In this document: positions 12,635-23,443 of the stretch, one piece after another
How positions within the stretch are numbered: position 1 is the first letter of the stretch
Layout: each line of letters starts with the position of its first letter
Source: Galeopsis tetrahit
Lineage: Eukaryota; Streptophyta; Magnoliopsida; Lamiales; Lamiaceae
NCBI GenBank assembly: GCA_963675135.1
Contig: OY776119.1
Span: forward strand, 75,013,727-75,077,726
Direction of reading: 5' to 3'
DNA: 64,000 nt
The notes under the pieces: generated by a model
What the model was told of the DNA's origin: nothing
The model's database searches: none
Seen by the model: the letters and a program-made list of their open reading frames with translations, nothing else
Made by a program: the position numbers and the translations under genes

Positions 12635-12803
12635 ATGTGGAGGAGAGAGGAGAAATGGGGTAGAAGTTCTTCTACCCCATTTCAAGTGGTCCCAACAATT
12701 TTTTTCTTATTTTTTTTATAATTTATATTTTCATTGTATTTACAATTAATGTATTTTTTATGTTGTACTCTTTGTATTATTTCAATAATATTTTGTCAAA
12801 AAA

Positions 12804-13439
12804 TATATTAACATTATTTTATTTTTATATATAATAGTAAAAAAAAATATTTTTTTAAAAATTAAAATCAAGTAAACAAGTTCAAGAATTCATGAAGAAT
12901 TTACAAAGCTAGTGGTATATTTTGAATGATTGACAAATCAAATAGCGACATGTTTGGTACAAACAATATTTATGTTATATAATAAATAATTTTGGGGTCA
13001 AGAATGTAGCTAATATTCATAAATTAAATAAATTTTGCTATAAACAATATTTATGAAAAATATTTGTTATAAATGAATAAGGGTAAAATACTCAAAATTA
13101 AAGTTTTTTTTTTTAAAGTGACACTTATTTTAAAAATAATTAAAAAAATTAAAGTAACATTTATTTTAAAAAAAAATAGAGGGAGTATAAATTATACTCA
13201 TACTTAAATTATAAAATAAAAATAATGAATGAAAGAAAAAATGTGAAGAGAAAAATATATATAATTGGAGAGTGGGACCCACTTTTAAGGTAGATTGCAT
13301 TGGAGGAGGTAGAAGTTTTTTGAGATAGGAGTAGAAAACTTTTGAGGTGGCACACATGTGGCAAACTTAAAACCCAAAATTCATTACTAGCACAATTATC
13401 CTTATTTTAATTCTACTATGCACAATTATCCATAAAACT
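12804..13439. other. AT-rich intergenic sequence, no gene
   Basis: Highly AT-rich, with a possible eroded Stowaway-type end (ATAGAGGGAGTATA at about 13178-13191). The partner end was not found. No coding potential. Confidence 0.5.
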
Positions 13440-14250
13440 TTAAAGAAAGTCTCTCTCTAAAAACTTTCTCTCGCTTCTCTCTAGAAACTAGGTACACCTC
13501 CTTCATTAACCCAGTTTCTTTCATCACAATAACCACCGTCTAAATAATTCCTCGCCCACTTTCTGCGTAGAAGTAAGCCGCCACGCCGCCTGAAGCGCCA
13601 CTGCACTGCCGGTAGCGCCGCCGCACCGCCGCTCTGTTCAGATTTTTCAGTGGGTGAAGGAGTCTTTTTCAGGGATTTTGTTGGGATCAATGGGTGAATC
13701 TCCCCGTCGGAGCCACGGTGGCCGATCGGGTGAGTCATCCGTTTGATCCCATTTTATTTTCGTTTTTATGCTTTTTGCATGTTATTTTAAGTTTGTTTCC
13801 TAGTTTAGATCGGGTGTTTTTTTAGCTTCTTTTTCTTCCTACGATGTTATTTTCCGTCTACTGTATTTTAGTTTTCCCCTATTGTTATGGTTTCCCCCTG
13901 ATGAGATGGGTTTTCTTCCCGTTTACGAGTTTTCCCGTGGTGGCGCTTTGTTGTGCCTGTTGGAGTTGGTAGCCCTTGGGTCCGTTCTTATATGATTTGG
14001 GAGGTTTGTAGTACCACAGTCGTTGTGTGCGACAATCTGTTCCTTCTCTGGAGCCGATTTGCTATCTTCTCAGATCGCGGAGTTTCAAGGAATGTTGATT
14101 TGATCGATGATCCTTCCACTCTCTCACGATTGAGTTTGGAATATGTGGTCTTTTGGTAGAACTTTACTTTATTGGATAGGTGTGAGGGCGATGAAATGTA
14201 ATTTATTCCCTATCTGTAATTCTACCTATTGTCAAAAAAAAAAAAAAAAA
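13440..14250 (+). mobile_element. Retroposed non-coding fragment with poly(A) tail
   Basis: Starts with a CT-rich leader (TCTCTCTCTAAAAACTTTCT), is markedly more GC-rich than its surroundings, and ends TTGTCAAAAAA in a 17-base A-run (14234-14250). Head and tail resemble those of the LINE at 10920-12803, so it may be a LINE deletion derivative mobilised in trans. No reading frame fits a known protein. A clean target duplication was not found, so a retroposed cellular transcript is also possible. Confidence 0.4.
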
Positions 14251-14393
14251 CCATTTATAATGCATTTAAAGACCTAGCAAATTACTTTGTTTGACATTTT
14301 ATAACAGTATTTTTAAAACTAGACCGGTAACTTTAATCGAAAATCAGGTCCGAAATCGATTCGGGTTTGTTTAAATACTGGATAAAACCAATA

Positions 14394-14639
14394 GGTTGCG
14401 TTTGGTTGGGTGGATTTGGGCCTATGGATTTCAAATCCACAACCCAAATTCATTCCATGTGTTTGCATTATGAGTGGATTTCAAATACTTAGATTTGTGT
14501 CCATACATTTTTTGGTTAAAATTGAGAGAGATTTCAAATCCTCACTAAAACTAAACCATGTCATTTGAAATACATCTATTTTTAAAACCTTTCATTTGAA
14601 ATACCTCCTCAAATCAAATCCCTCCATCCAAACGCAACC
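14394..14639. mobile_element. MITE with GGTTGCGTTTGG inverted repeats, ATA duplication
   Basis: The ends GGTTGCGTTTGG and CCAAACGCAACC are perfect 12-base inverted repeats. Both flanks carry ATA (14391-14393 and 14640-14642). It is 246 bp long, non-coding, with internal GGATTTGAAATCC-like inverted words. Size, ends and 3-bp duplication fit a Harbinger-type MITE. Confidence 0.75.
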
Positions 14640-14743
14640 ATAGAGAATTGAAAATTCGATTAAATTTGGTTCTCGCCGATTTCCTTTATTTTATTTAATA
14701 TTTATTCAATTTTTAAATTCACTGCAGTACTGCAAGACCCTTC

Positions 14744-15059
14744 GGGCATGTTTGTTTTTGGATTTGGAGGATTTTGAAATCCGGATTTCAAAATCTAGTG
14801 GATTTTAAAATCCTAATGTTTTTTATGTTTTGTGTTTGTTTTGGGATTTATGTAGAGTAGGATTTAACTTTATAGAATAGGGTTATAGGTTTTATAGGTA
14901 TTTATATAGGATTTGTAGGTATTTATAGGGTTGACTTTTATATTTTTATAGGGTTTTTAGGGTAGGATTTTAAAATCCTGAATCAAAATCCCAAACTGTA
15001 ACGGGGGTGGAGTTTCGAAATCTCAAATCCGGATTTTCCATCCCAAAACAAGCATGCCC
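14744..15059. mobile_element. MITE with GGGCATG inverted repeats, TTC duplication
   Basis: Begins GGGCATGTTTGTTTTTGGAT and ends ATCCCAAAACAAGCATGCCC, forming imperfect inverted repeats. TTC lies on both sides (14741-14743 and 15060-15062). It is 316 bp long with internal GGATTTCAAAATC palindromes and no gene. It is related in layout to 35751-36013 and to the middle element of the 37-40 kb nest. Confidence 0.72.
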
Positions 15060-15062
15060 TTC

Positions 15063-15761
15063 GTGAAGGCAGGCACGACCACGACGGTTGCATCTTCTTA
15101 GTTCCGCGACTTTCGTCCAAAATTCAAATAATCATTAGAGCAGCATACTGATATTGTGATACATACAGCCATACACTGCCGGTATTTTAATTCTTTAACT
15201 ATTTCTTCTTCTTCAAAGTTTAATTTATGCTTATTTTAATTTATATTTTGATATATACAGACACAGCCGTATAGTGGTTTGGTCACAGGTTATGAAAACA
15301 GTGTTATAATTTTCTTATTTAAATCTAGTCTTAAAATCATAATCTAAAGATTGTGATAGATGAATTTCACGTATTTGAGAAAAATAGAAAGAAAGAGAGA
15401 ACAAATAAACTAAAATAACATATACTACTATTAATATAAAAATTATAACATGGCCTTAAATTTATAAGGGAAGGGGGGGGGGGGGGGGAAGATCTAATTT
15501 TCATGCCGACAAACATCCTCAAAAATTTCTTCATGCACATGTTTTTTAGTTTAAATCTAAAATCCCATCCAGATCTTTGTTTGAATCAAGTATCTACAAA
15601 AACAAGTTTGAACGTTTACCATTACAGGAACACACCGTTATACACAATACAACTCCTCTTTCAACCAAACTATAAAATATTACTACATGGACACGGTTAC
15701 CAGTCCTTCCGAACTAATATCCTCGTCACCCAATCTAACCCAAAATCTACGAGAATCTACT
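15063..15761. other. Intergenic, with a 16-base poly-G tract
   Basis: No gene seen. It includes the 3' flank of the minus-strand gene that follows and an uninterrupted run of 16 G at 15473-15488 in otherwise AT-rich sequence. Confidence 0.6.
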
Positions 15762-17520
15762 TTAAGATTGTCCTGGTTTTCTCAGGTTTTCCCAACTAGA
15801 AAATATGAACCTCAAAATAGAATAAAACACAGCTTCTATACACGAAATTACAAAGTTCCAACAAGACGAAGGCCAGTACCATGGATACAGCAACCGAAAA
15901 AACAGGCTTATCAGATGCCTGGGGTACCTCCCAACCTGTAAAAATCACATTACAAAGACCAGATTTTCGTAATTTTCAGCTTACGGAGAATGTAATCGAA
16001 ACAAAATTTGAAGCGGGGTATAAGAGTAAAAAAAATTATGTAGTAAAGGTTGTAATTTGCAAAGAAAATCTCCACGAATAGTTCACATATTCAGACCTTG
16101 CCAACAGAACTATTCACTCTGTTAGTATAGGTAGGGGAAGTACTCATCCGCTCAATGATTTTTCTATTTGGTACAATGTTATTAACATTGATACTTGATG
16201 ATCATAAAAACTTAATTTTAAATATTTTCAAAATACCGATGGAAAAATCAGGACTCAATTTCAAGGTGCTGCATAATGGAAGATACACACGGGCAAATCA
16301 TCATGCACCTAATGTGAAGCCAAAATTAGCAACAAATGCAAAAGTTCCAGCCACTTACAGGAAAAAGAAAATCTAAGGCATCCCATGCGGCGTGACGAAC
16401 AGCTCTTGTTGGGTACATAGGAGCACCTGGAGATGTGAAGCTATATAGACAAGTTTTCAGTCTTGTGCTAGTTGCCATTCTAAGTTCCATACCTGATGGA
16501 GGGTAATAAATAATTTTAGACCCTATAGATGCGAGGTCCTCACATCAAAAGAACCCAATAAAATCTTAAAGCCATTTAGACATAGCATCAGCAGTTACAG
16601 ACGTACAGATGAGCATTATTTACCTTGGAGAACTTTTATCTGAGAGAGGTAATGCAGAAGTACAGGCTCCACCTTCAACTTTTGAATCTGAACCGAAATA
16701 CCAAATTAGAACTAGACAAGAACAATTTGTAAGTTGGTATCGTGATCAAGATAATAACATAACAATCAACTATGGACCTATCTTCTTCTGTTTAGTGTTA
16801 TAAACGTCTATTGGCATAAAGTTCAAATGAAATATGTTGCTGGTTACCTGATCAGCTATTTCAGTCACAAATATATCTGAGGCACCACCAATCAAGAAAG
16901 CATTTGGATAATCAGGGAAATTCTTCAAAAAGCTTTCAAGATTGTACCCTATAAAGATTACAAGAGAGAACAGGATTCCAGGAATGAGAACAGAACCTAC
17001 AATCGGACCACTGACATATGACATATATCTGTTCAAAGATCCACCAACCTGAGTTATAAAATAAAAGGAATCTTGACAGGAGAAGAAACAATTCTCTCTG
17101 GGCCTAAAAAAAAAATCGCAGTTTTGTTATCAAGTATAATTCCAGGAATGAAACAAGCTGAAAATAAACAATCTCATGACGACGGATGAGAAAAAAGCTA
17201 CACCTGTAAGGGGATCTTCTTTAATCTCTCAGAACGTATAGCAACTTCATCAAGGAGATACTACAACCATGAGAAAGTGTAGGGCCCTAATGTTATGACA
17301 TAGAACTTCAAAAGTAATAACACTGGAAACACTATCTTGTGAAGAAACATCTCACCTGAAATAGACTCTGGAAACGCCTTGCATTTGTTTGGATGTCAAT
17401 CCTGGATTTATACATGCATTAAATAAGACAACTTTATGAATTATATCCTAATGTACAGAATTAGATAGGAAGAAGGGCATTCTACTCATCACTTTAATTA
17501 TTATTATTTTGGTTTTTTTT

Positions 17521-17551
<31 letters not shown>

Positions 17552-19673
17552 GGAGAACCTTGATTCAAAATACATGCAAATTTAAATTGTTTTTCTTCTA
17601 CCTCCTTACAGGAAAACCTGATGGTGTTTTCTGAGATGTTCATCTTTAAAAATTTACCTGAAATGGTAATGAATGAAAATTTTGCTTGTGAAATGAGGCT
17701 AATATGGTAAGCATTTTCATTCGTGTCATACGATTGCTCCTCAATGAACAAGACAAAAAGAAGGAGATTTTGTTAGACTTCGGATGAGGGCCAGGGCCAT
17801 GCCTATAGGTCCACTCATGCTGGCATGCTGGAAAATTTGTGGGAATCAAAGAGAAGGCCATAACTTTGCATTATATAGCACCATTCAGTCATTCACCAAT
17901 AATGGCTCCCCTCCCCAATACTTACATGCACATATGCACTTATGGTAGGCTATTAAAAAAAAAACTCTGGTTTGTAAGCAAACACCATTTAGAATATTCC
18001 AGAAAGATGTGTTATTGACAAGGTGACTGAAAGCGCAGAACAATTGTCATTTGACTAAATACAATACTTCTCCATAAAAAGTTGAGCAGAATTAACTTAA
18101 TTTCCCTCTCCATACATGTAATGCAGGTGTAATTAACATGTTAGAGCTTCTTACCAGAAGACATTTGCAGCACCTTGAACAAGAGCAGAAGAGTAACGCA
18201 GTAGGACCTCAAGATTAAGATTATCAAGTTGGACCTCAAACAGCTGCAACACGGAAGTGCATGCTTTAAATATGACACAGACAACGAGAGATGAAAGAGA
18301 AACTGACAGGAGAATGTAGAGGCAAGTTGAAGAGGGTTGCACCTCTATCAATAAACATAAGCCATTGAAATGAAAGAAAGCAACAGACTAATAAAAAGAC
18401 ATACCCACTTGTGGAACAAGAGAGAGAAGATATTGGATGCAAATGACTGGCTCCAATGTTGTACAATCAGATCAAGGATTGGTCTCCCATCCTGAGGCGT
18501 GCTAACGAAATGACTAGAAAGTACGTCATAAAAGCATATAGGGCCCCCATATTCACCATCAGACACAAGAGATTCACCTTCTTCACCAAAAATGATCTCT
18601 GTCACAAGTAAAAGCAGAGAAGGAGATTACATGATAGAACCAAAGAATTACTGATACTTTCACCAAGGAGACCTTTCGATCTTCTCTTGAACTGACAAAT
18701 GTATCTGAATATTATACTACACATAAGCCACAAATAGGTTGAAAAGGCTTATTCCAAACTCTTGTCAAAACTATATATGATGTTTATTGTATATATATTA
18801 TTGCCTAAATACACAGTCAGATATCTTATGCTAAGAATTTGCCATCTATGATCAATTCTTTTTAACTTTCCAGATTATAGTACGGCTCAGTATAGATAAG
18901 TTAACATTGATGAGCCTGAAATGAATCAGTTTCCAGATCAAGGGCAATCTGTGGAGGCGTAACCGGGGATGGATCTAGGATTTTGATTAAGGGGTGCAAA
19001 ATCTTTATACTATGAATATAGTGTATAGTTGCAGTCCATAGGGGCAGAACTCTTATAAATTAAGGATCTAAGCCAAAAAAAAAAAGTGAAAACTTAATAT
19101 CCAACCACCCAATCCATCACTGGGGGTAACTTAGCTACAAATTTTATAACAAAAGAGCATAGTTAAGCCTTCAAATCAACAAACATCAATGTTTATCAAT
19201 TCACATAAAATATCTGGCATCCGCTTGCAATGTTTATGCGTCTATTACTATGTGCTACAAAGTAAAGAGCGCAAATACAAACACATGCACCAGAAAATTA
19301 CTGGAATTTCACCTTTAGCACGATCATCTACTTCCAGAGCAACATCTGCAAACAACTCTTGCAACAAATCTCGTGTCTGCGATGGCGAAGCTAACGACTA
19401 CACAATAAACAATAAATTGGCATCAATCGTCACAAAAACATATATGCATATGATATATACAACAAAATCCAAAAGGCAGAAAAGGGAAATTATAAATTGA
19501 ACCTATGATAACAAATTAAAGAGAGTACTACATACGCGTTGGAGCTTCTTCTCAATCTCGATAGCGATAGCATTGAGATAAGCGGAGCCGCGAGCTGTGG
19601 ACACAGGTGGCATTCTGATCGGAATTGTTAATCGATCATTTGAAACGGAAACACGCTTTCCCTTTTCTGGCAT
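15762..19673 (-). CDS. Unrecognised plant membrane protein, 393 residues
   Basis: Ten exons assembled by reading: 19536-19673, 19313-19397, 18405-18598, 18155-18243, 17356-17401, 17204-17260, 16848-17048, 16624-16687, 16359-16492 and 15762-15935. Every junction is GT-AG and every phase matches, with no internal stop, so the gene looks intact. The start is MPEKGKRVSVSNDRLTI. A strong membrane segment lies at about 219-240 (IVGSVLIPGILFSLVIFIGY). The C-terminus is rich in aromatic and hydrophobic residues (LISLFFRLLYPWYW, about 344-357) and may form a second membrane hairpin. No catalytic motif or signal peptide was seen. I do not recognise the family. Exon 9 could be read past its donor to a stop ten codons on, but the consensus GTAAGT donor and the long open last exon favour splicing. 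Confidence 0.8.
17513..17550. repeat. T18-G20 homopolymer pair in an intron
   Basis: Eighteen T (17513-17530) are followed directly by twenty G (17531-17550), inside the intron between exons 4 and 5 of the unrecognised gene. On the gene's own strand this reads C20 then A18. Confidence 0.9.
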
Positions 19674-20451
19674 TTCTGCAACCCGTATGTATATATAGGT
19701 TGTATATACATAATTTTTACGGCGCCGTGAATTTCAATGGAGACAGAATTTCGTGAGTGTGAAGGGGGATTATCCAAATTTGAGCGTCGAATTTATTACA
19801 GAGATGAAATTAATTTCCCCCATTTTATTGATTATTGTAGTTTTTTTATTTTATTTTGAGATTTATTGGCGGTGGGGCCACAATTGTTGAATGGATTGGG
19901 TGGCGTGACGGCAGTGCAATTTCGTGTAATGCATGCGATGGACCGATTCACAGCTGTAGCAATATCAACATGTTTTGGGAATACACTAATTTCACCACTA
20001 TTTTTAGATAACGTGATTTCTTTTTCTTTTTCTTTTTCTTTTTCTTTGATATATTTATATTTATTAAAATAATCTTCATCTTATCTCGTAGTATTAAAAA
20101 ATACATTTTTTTTATTGATTTTCAAAAAAAAAAAAAAAACACATTGTCATTATCAATTACAATATACCATTTTTTTAGTTTTTCAATTTGATGAATAAAC
20201 ATATTTTTCGATCAATTTTAATTCGATGTGATGCTCTAAAATTGTGAATTCGTCATGTTGTAAGTGATTAGAAAAAAGATGGCTACATAATATACGAAAA
20301 AATAAGACAACATAACAAAAAAAAATTAAGACATTAGAAAAATAAATATGATTCTAAATAATGCACAATTTGTGTGATTAGAAGAAAAATTTGCAAAACA
20401 CTTTAATGCACATTAGACTTAAAAGAGCTTTAAGATGAAACACCAAATAAA
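19674..20451. other. 5' flank of the unrecognised gene; TTTCT microsatellite
   Basis: Contains the promoter side of the minus-strand gene, with TATATATA-rich sequence around 19688-19713, and a (TTTTTC)n run at about 20019-20049. No gene seen. Confidence 0.55.
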
Positions 20452-20668
20452 GGGTTGGTTTGCTATGGACTCGAGTGCATGTTGTGCACCCTAGTCATGT
20501 TGCACTTTTTGGTAAATGGTGTTGCACTTTTCAATTATTAAACTGTATAATAATATTTTTAGTAATAATTGAAAAATGCAACATCGTTTACCAAAAAGTG
20601 TAAGTTAGTAAATTGAAAAGTGCACATGGACTAGGGTGCACAGCATGCACTGCATACTAGACTTTACC
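20452..20668. mobile_element. 217-bp fold-back MITE with 9-bp target duplication
   Basis: Flanked by identical CCAAATAAA on both sides (20443-20451 and 20669-20677). The interior is a long imperfect hairpin: TGTGCACCCTAGTC and CACTTTTTGGTAAA on the left are answered by GACTAGGGTGCACA and TTTACCAAAAAGTG on the right. The 9-bp duplication fits a Mutator-like MITE, though the outermost bases match only partly. Confidence 0.65.
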
Positions 20669-20677
20669 CCAAATAAA

Positions 20678-22166
20678 TGTCCATAATATTAAAGTGTAAA
20701 AATGGAGAATTTTGCTGGAAATCAAAGAAAATGTTGATGGATTCGTTGTGCAAATTATGTAGAAATGTTATTAAAATATGTGGGTCTTTCATTTAAAAAA
20801 AAATTATTAATTGATAGTTGGCGAGTTTACTGTTTTCAGCGTCAAGTTAAATTAAAATTAATTGAAAAATATATCGGTGCATCGAATTGCAAAACATTAA
20901 AAGATAATGTATCAAATTACAAAAAAAAAAAATATATATATATATATATTATAATTGATAAATACGACACCGTGAATTTTTTGCACTTTAACCCCAAAAA
21001 ATTAAATTACGTGTGTAAGTGTCAGTATTTAGTGAGTACTGTATAAAACAGGTGGCCAACTGAATACTCTATGTAGTAGAAAAATTTATTAACTAACCGA
21101 GTATGACTCTATGACAACGGTTTAGTGTAAACACGATTTAATTTAGATCATTTAGATCCATGTTAGAAGAGAAAAAGGACAATTAACACAATTTAGAAGA
21201 GAAAAAAATTAGAAGAAGAGAAAAGGGAGGGTATGAAATTGTGATCCAAAATATATCAAGATTGATCTCTATTTATAGAGAATTTAATTTTATGAATTTT
21301 GATATTTTTAATTTTATTTATTTTTAAATAGATAAGTGAAAATAAAAAATTATCTAAATAAATATAACCGACGAGTAAAAATTAGACACGTGTCGTAATT
21401 AAATTTTTTGGGATAAAAAATACCCTATTCATGCTTTGGTTGTTCCTGGTTGTCGGACAACCGTGGTCATCAAAATGTATTTCTTTTTTTTTTCTTTGTC
21501 CTACATGTATGACCTGGTCGTGTGGATGCCGATAAACATGGTCTTACGCGGTTTAAATCTTTCAAATTTTATTTTTTTGTTTTTTCCTAAAACGTGTGAC
21601 TAATTGAAAAATGTTATTTTCTCGATTTCATGATTACTTGTACAGTTTTTTTATTAAAATATTCGAAGATTATTTACACATTCACAATATGAAAATAACC
21701 CACAAAATTAATATTTTTACAACATCATTTTATTTTTAAAATTATCACTCATTTTGGACTCCACATTTTTCCCTTCGCATCTTTAAATATCTTTACACCT
21801 TTCTAAATTGTCCAAAATACCCTTATTTATTTTATTCCATATCCCACTAAATTCACTTTTTTTAAAGAAAAAGTGAGTCGATTAATGTATGCAAGTCATT
21901 ACGGACGGAGGTAGTAATATTTTTTACTGGAAAATGTTAGATTTACTAACTAAAAAGTGTTGGTTACGTACTGAAAAGTACAAGTACTATTTCTTTGAAC
22001 AGTACTGCTAGTCTGTACATATCATAAATTCTTTTATACTTTGTGTCAATTTTTTGTAAACACTTCGTAACTAATTTGTAAAAATTGACAGATTAATTTC
22101 AATCTTCCTTAAATAAACAAATTATAAGAAATTGGAACAAGATAATTTTATTCCAAATTTAAAATC
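20678..22166. other. AT-rich intergenic sequence, no gene
   Basis: No supported gene. The frame at 20765-21046 runs through A/T homopolymers and an AT dinucleotide run and has no protein-like composition. A possible Stowaway-type end, ACGGACGGAGGTAGTA, lies at 21902-21917. Confidence 0.55.
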
Positions 22167-22171
22167 ATCAT

Positions 22172-22879
22172 TGTTGTAGGTGCTTCTGTCGAGATGACTC
22201 GGATGTGGATTGTTCTTTAGCACGATACAAACATATATGATTAAACGGGGTTTATTACGTGTTTATACGGATTATTATGATGATTAATGAAGAAGATATG
22301 AAGAACAATAAGAACACAAAGGTGTAGCTTCTTGGAGAAGCTAAAGCTTTAGAAGCTTGGGAGTGTTTATTGCTTAGGGTAGGTGTTTTTGGTAGGAATG
22401 ATTACTTGAATCTTACAAATGAGCCTTTTAGGCATTATATAGTGGTTTTTTGGGGCTGCCCGCCCTTTACACGTGGAGCCTCCATAGTGGACCCTTCTTT
22501 CGGCCCGAAAAGGTGATGGGACGACGCATTTAATGCTAAACCGCCTCTGGTGGTCGTCCTCGGCGAGATGCCGAGGAGCTGGAAAACCTGCTCGTCACGG
22601 TGGTCGCCATGTCTTACGCCGTCTCCCAAGGCTTCAACACTTGTCTTCTCTAGCTAAAAATACATCTGCTCGCCAACATCTTTGGGCGAGCAGTTCACTA
22701 AACATGTGATCGCCAAAACATTTGGGCGAGCACTCAATAATATTAAATACAATACTTTTATTACATTTTCTTGACTTTGTTGACTGGTCGTCGCTTGACT
22801 TTGTTGACTGGTCCTCGCCACGCAAGCTGGTGACTAGGATTGACTTGTCAAAGATTGACTTCTTTGACTAGGTATAACA
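22172..22879 (-). repeat. 3' LTR of the Tat-type element
   Basis: 708 bp, bounded by TGTTGTAGG and TATAACA on the plus strand, so it has canonical TG...CA ends. It differs from the other copy by scattered substitutions. It also has an extra stretch near 22670-22710, where GATCGCCAAAACATTTGGGC has a close second copy. Confidence 0.93.
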
Positions 22880-22892
22880 TTTGCCCCCTGGT
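22880..22892 (-). other. Polypurine tract next to the 3' LTR
   Basis: On the minus strand the bases just before the 3' LTR read ACCAGGGGGCAAA. This purine-rich tract is the expected primer for plus-strand DNA synthesis and confirms that the element is transcribed on the minus strand. Confidence 0.75.
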
Positions 22893-23253
22893 CGCCTTTC
22901 TTCGCATTCGTAGAATGGTAAGGCGAGCAGTATGATCGGCCTCTTGGATGGCGGACTCGTCTCCGACAAACAAATCAATTTTGAAATCTTGATGACGAAA
23001 GTTGGAGGCGGTCGCCTCGTATCCCACGCCGAGCACGCTTTTCGAAGCGTTAGTAATGATGGCTGATTTGATGGGTGTCAGGCGCGTGATCGGCGCCACA
23101 AAATTTGAATTTGGCGCGTGGGCGCGTGACGACCTCAAAGGTCGCGCGTGGCGCCCACTTTCTCGCCTCGGTTTCGGGAAACAGCCCAAATTTTTGGGAA
23201 ATTTGCAAATTTGACCCCGTTTTTTGCACATAGGTCCCTGAATAGTATTTGCC

Positions 23254-23260
23254 TATAAAT
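23254..23260 (+). promoter_or_regulatory. Candidate TATA box of the antisense gene
   Basis: TATAAAT lies 190 bases before the start codon at 23444, outside the LTR and in an otherwise mixed-composition stretch. A start about 30 bases downstream would give a 160-base leader. No transcript evidence is available. Confidence 0.45.
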
Positions 23261-23443
23261 ATGACCTTATGCCTCTTCAAATCACTTTCTTCACTTTGCA
23301 AACTTCGAATTTCTTGAGCCTCCTTCCAAGCAACTTCTTCAAACTTTTCCGGCGACTTTTGGGTGGTTTTTGACCGGCAAAAAGGTAAAAGCAACACATT
23401 TTCTTCTTAAAAAACTCTTATTTCCCCCATTTCTTAAGAAAAA

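Larger units (their letters stand above)
10920..12803 (+). mobile_element. Decayed, internally deleted LINE retrotransposon
   Basis: A CT-rich 5' leader (about 10920-10980) precedes an ORF1-like part (DUF4283 type, damaged zinc knuckle). Next comes a reverse transcriptase fragment, which is joined abruptly at about 12330 to an RNase H domain. The 3' end is TTTGTCAAAAAA at about 12795-12803. Stops and frameshifts run throughout. A full-length LINE would be 5-7 kb, so most of ORF2 (endonuclease, late RT) is gone. No target duplication was recognised. Confidence 0.75.

Noticed and set aside
13481..13738. 85-codon minus-strand frame, Arg/Gly/Pro-rich
   Set aside because: It lies within the retroposed fragment, on the strand opposite its poly(A) tail; the composition follows local GC content.
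22848..23397. Minus-strand frames of 115-127 codons between the 3' LTR and the antisense gene
   Set aside because: They overlap the purine tract and the leader of the antisense gene and resemble no retroelement protein.
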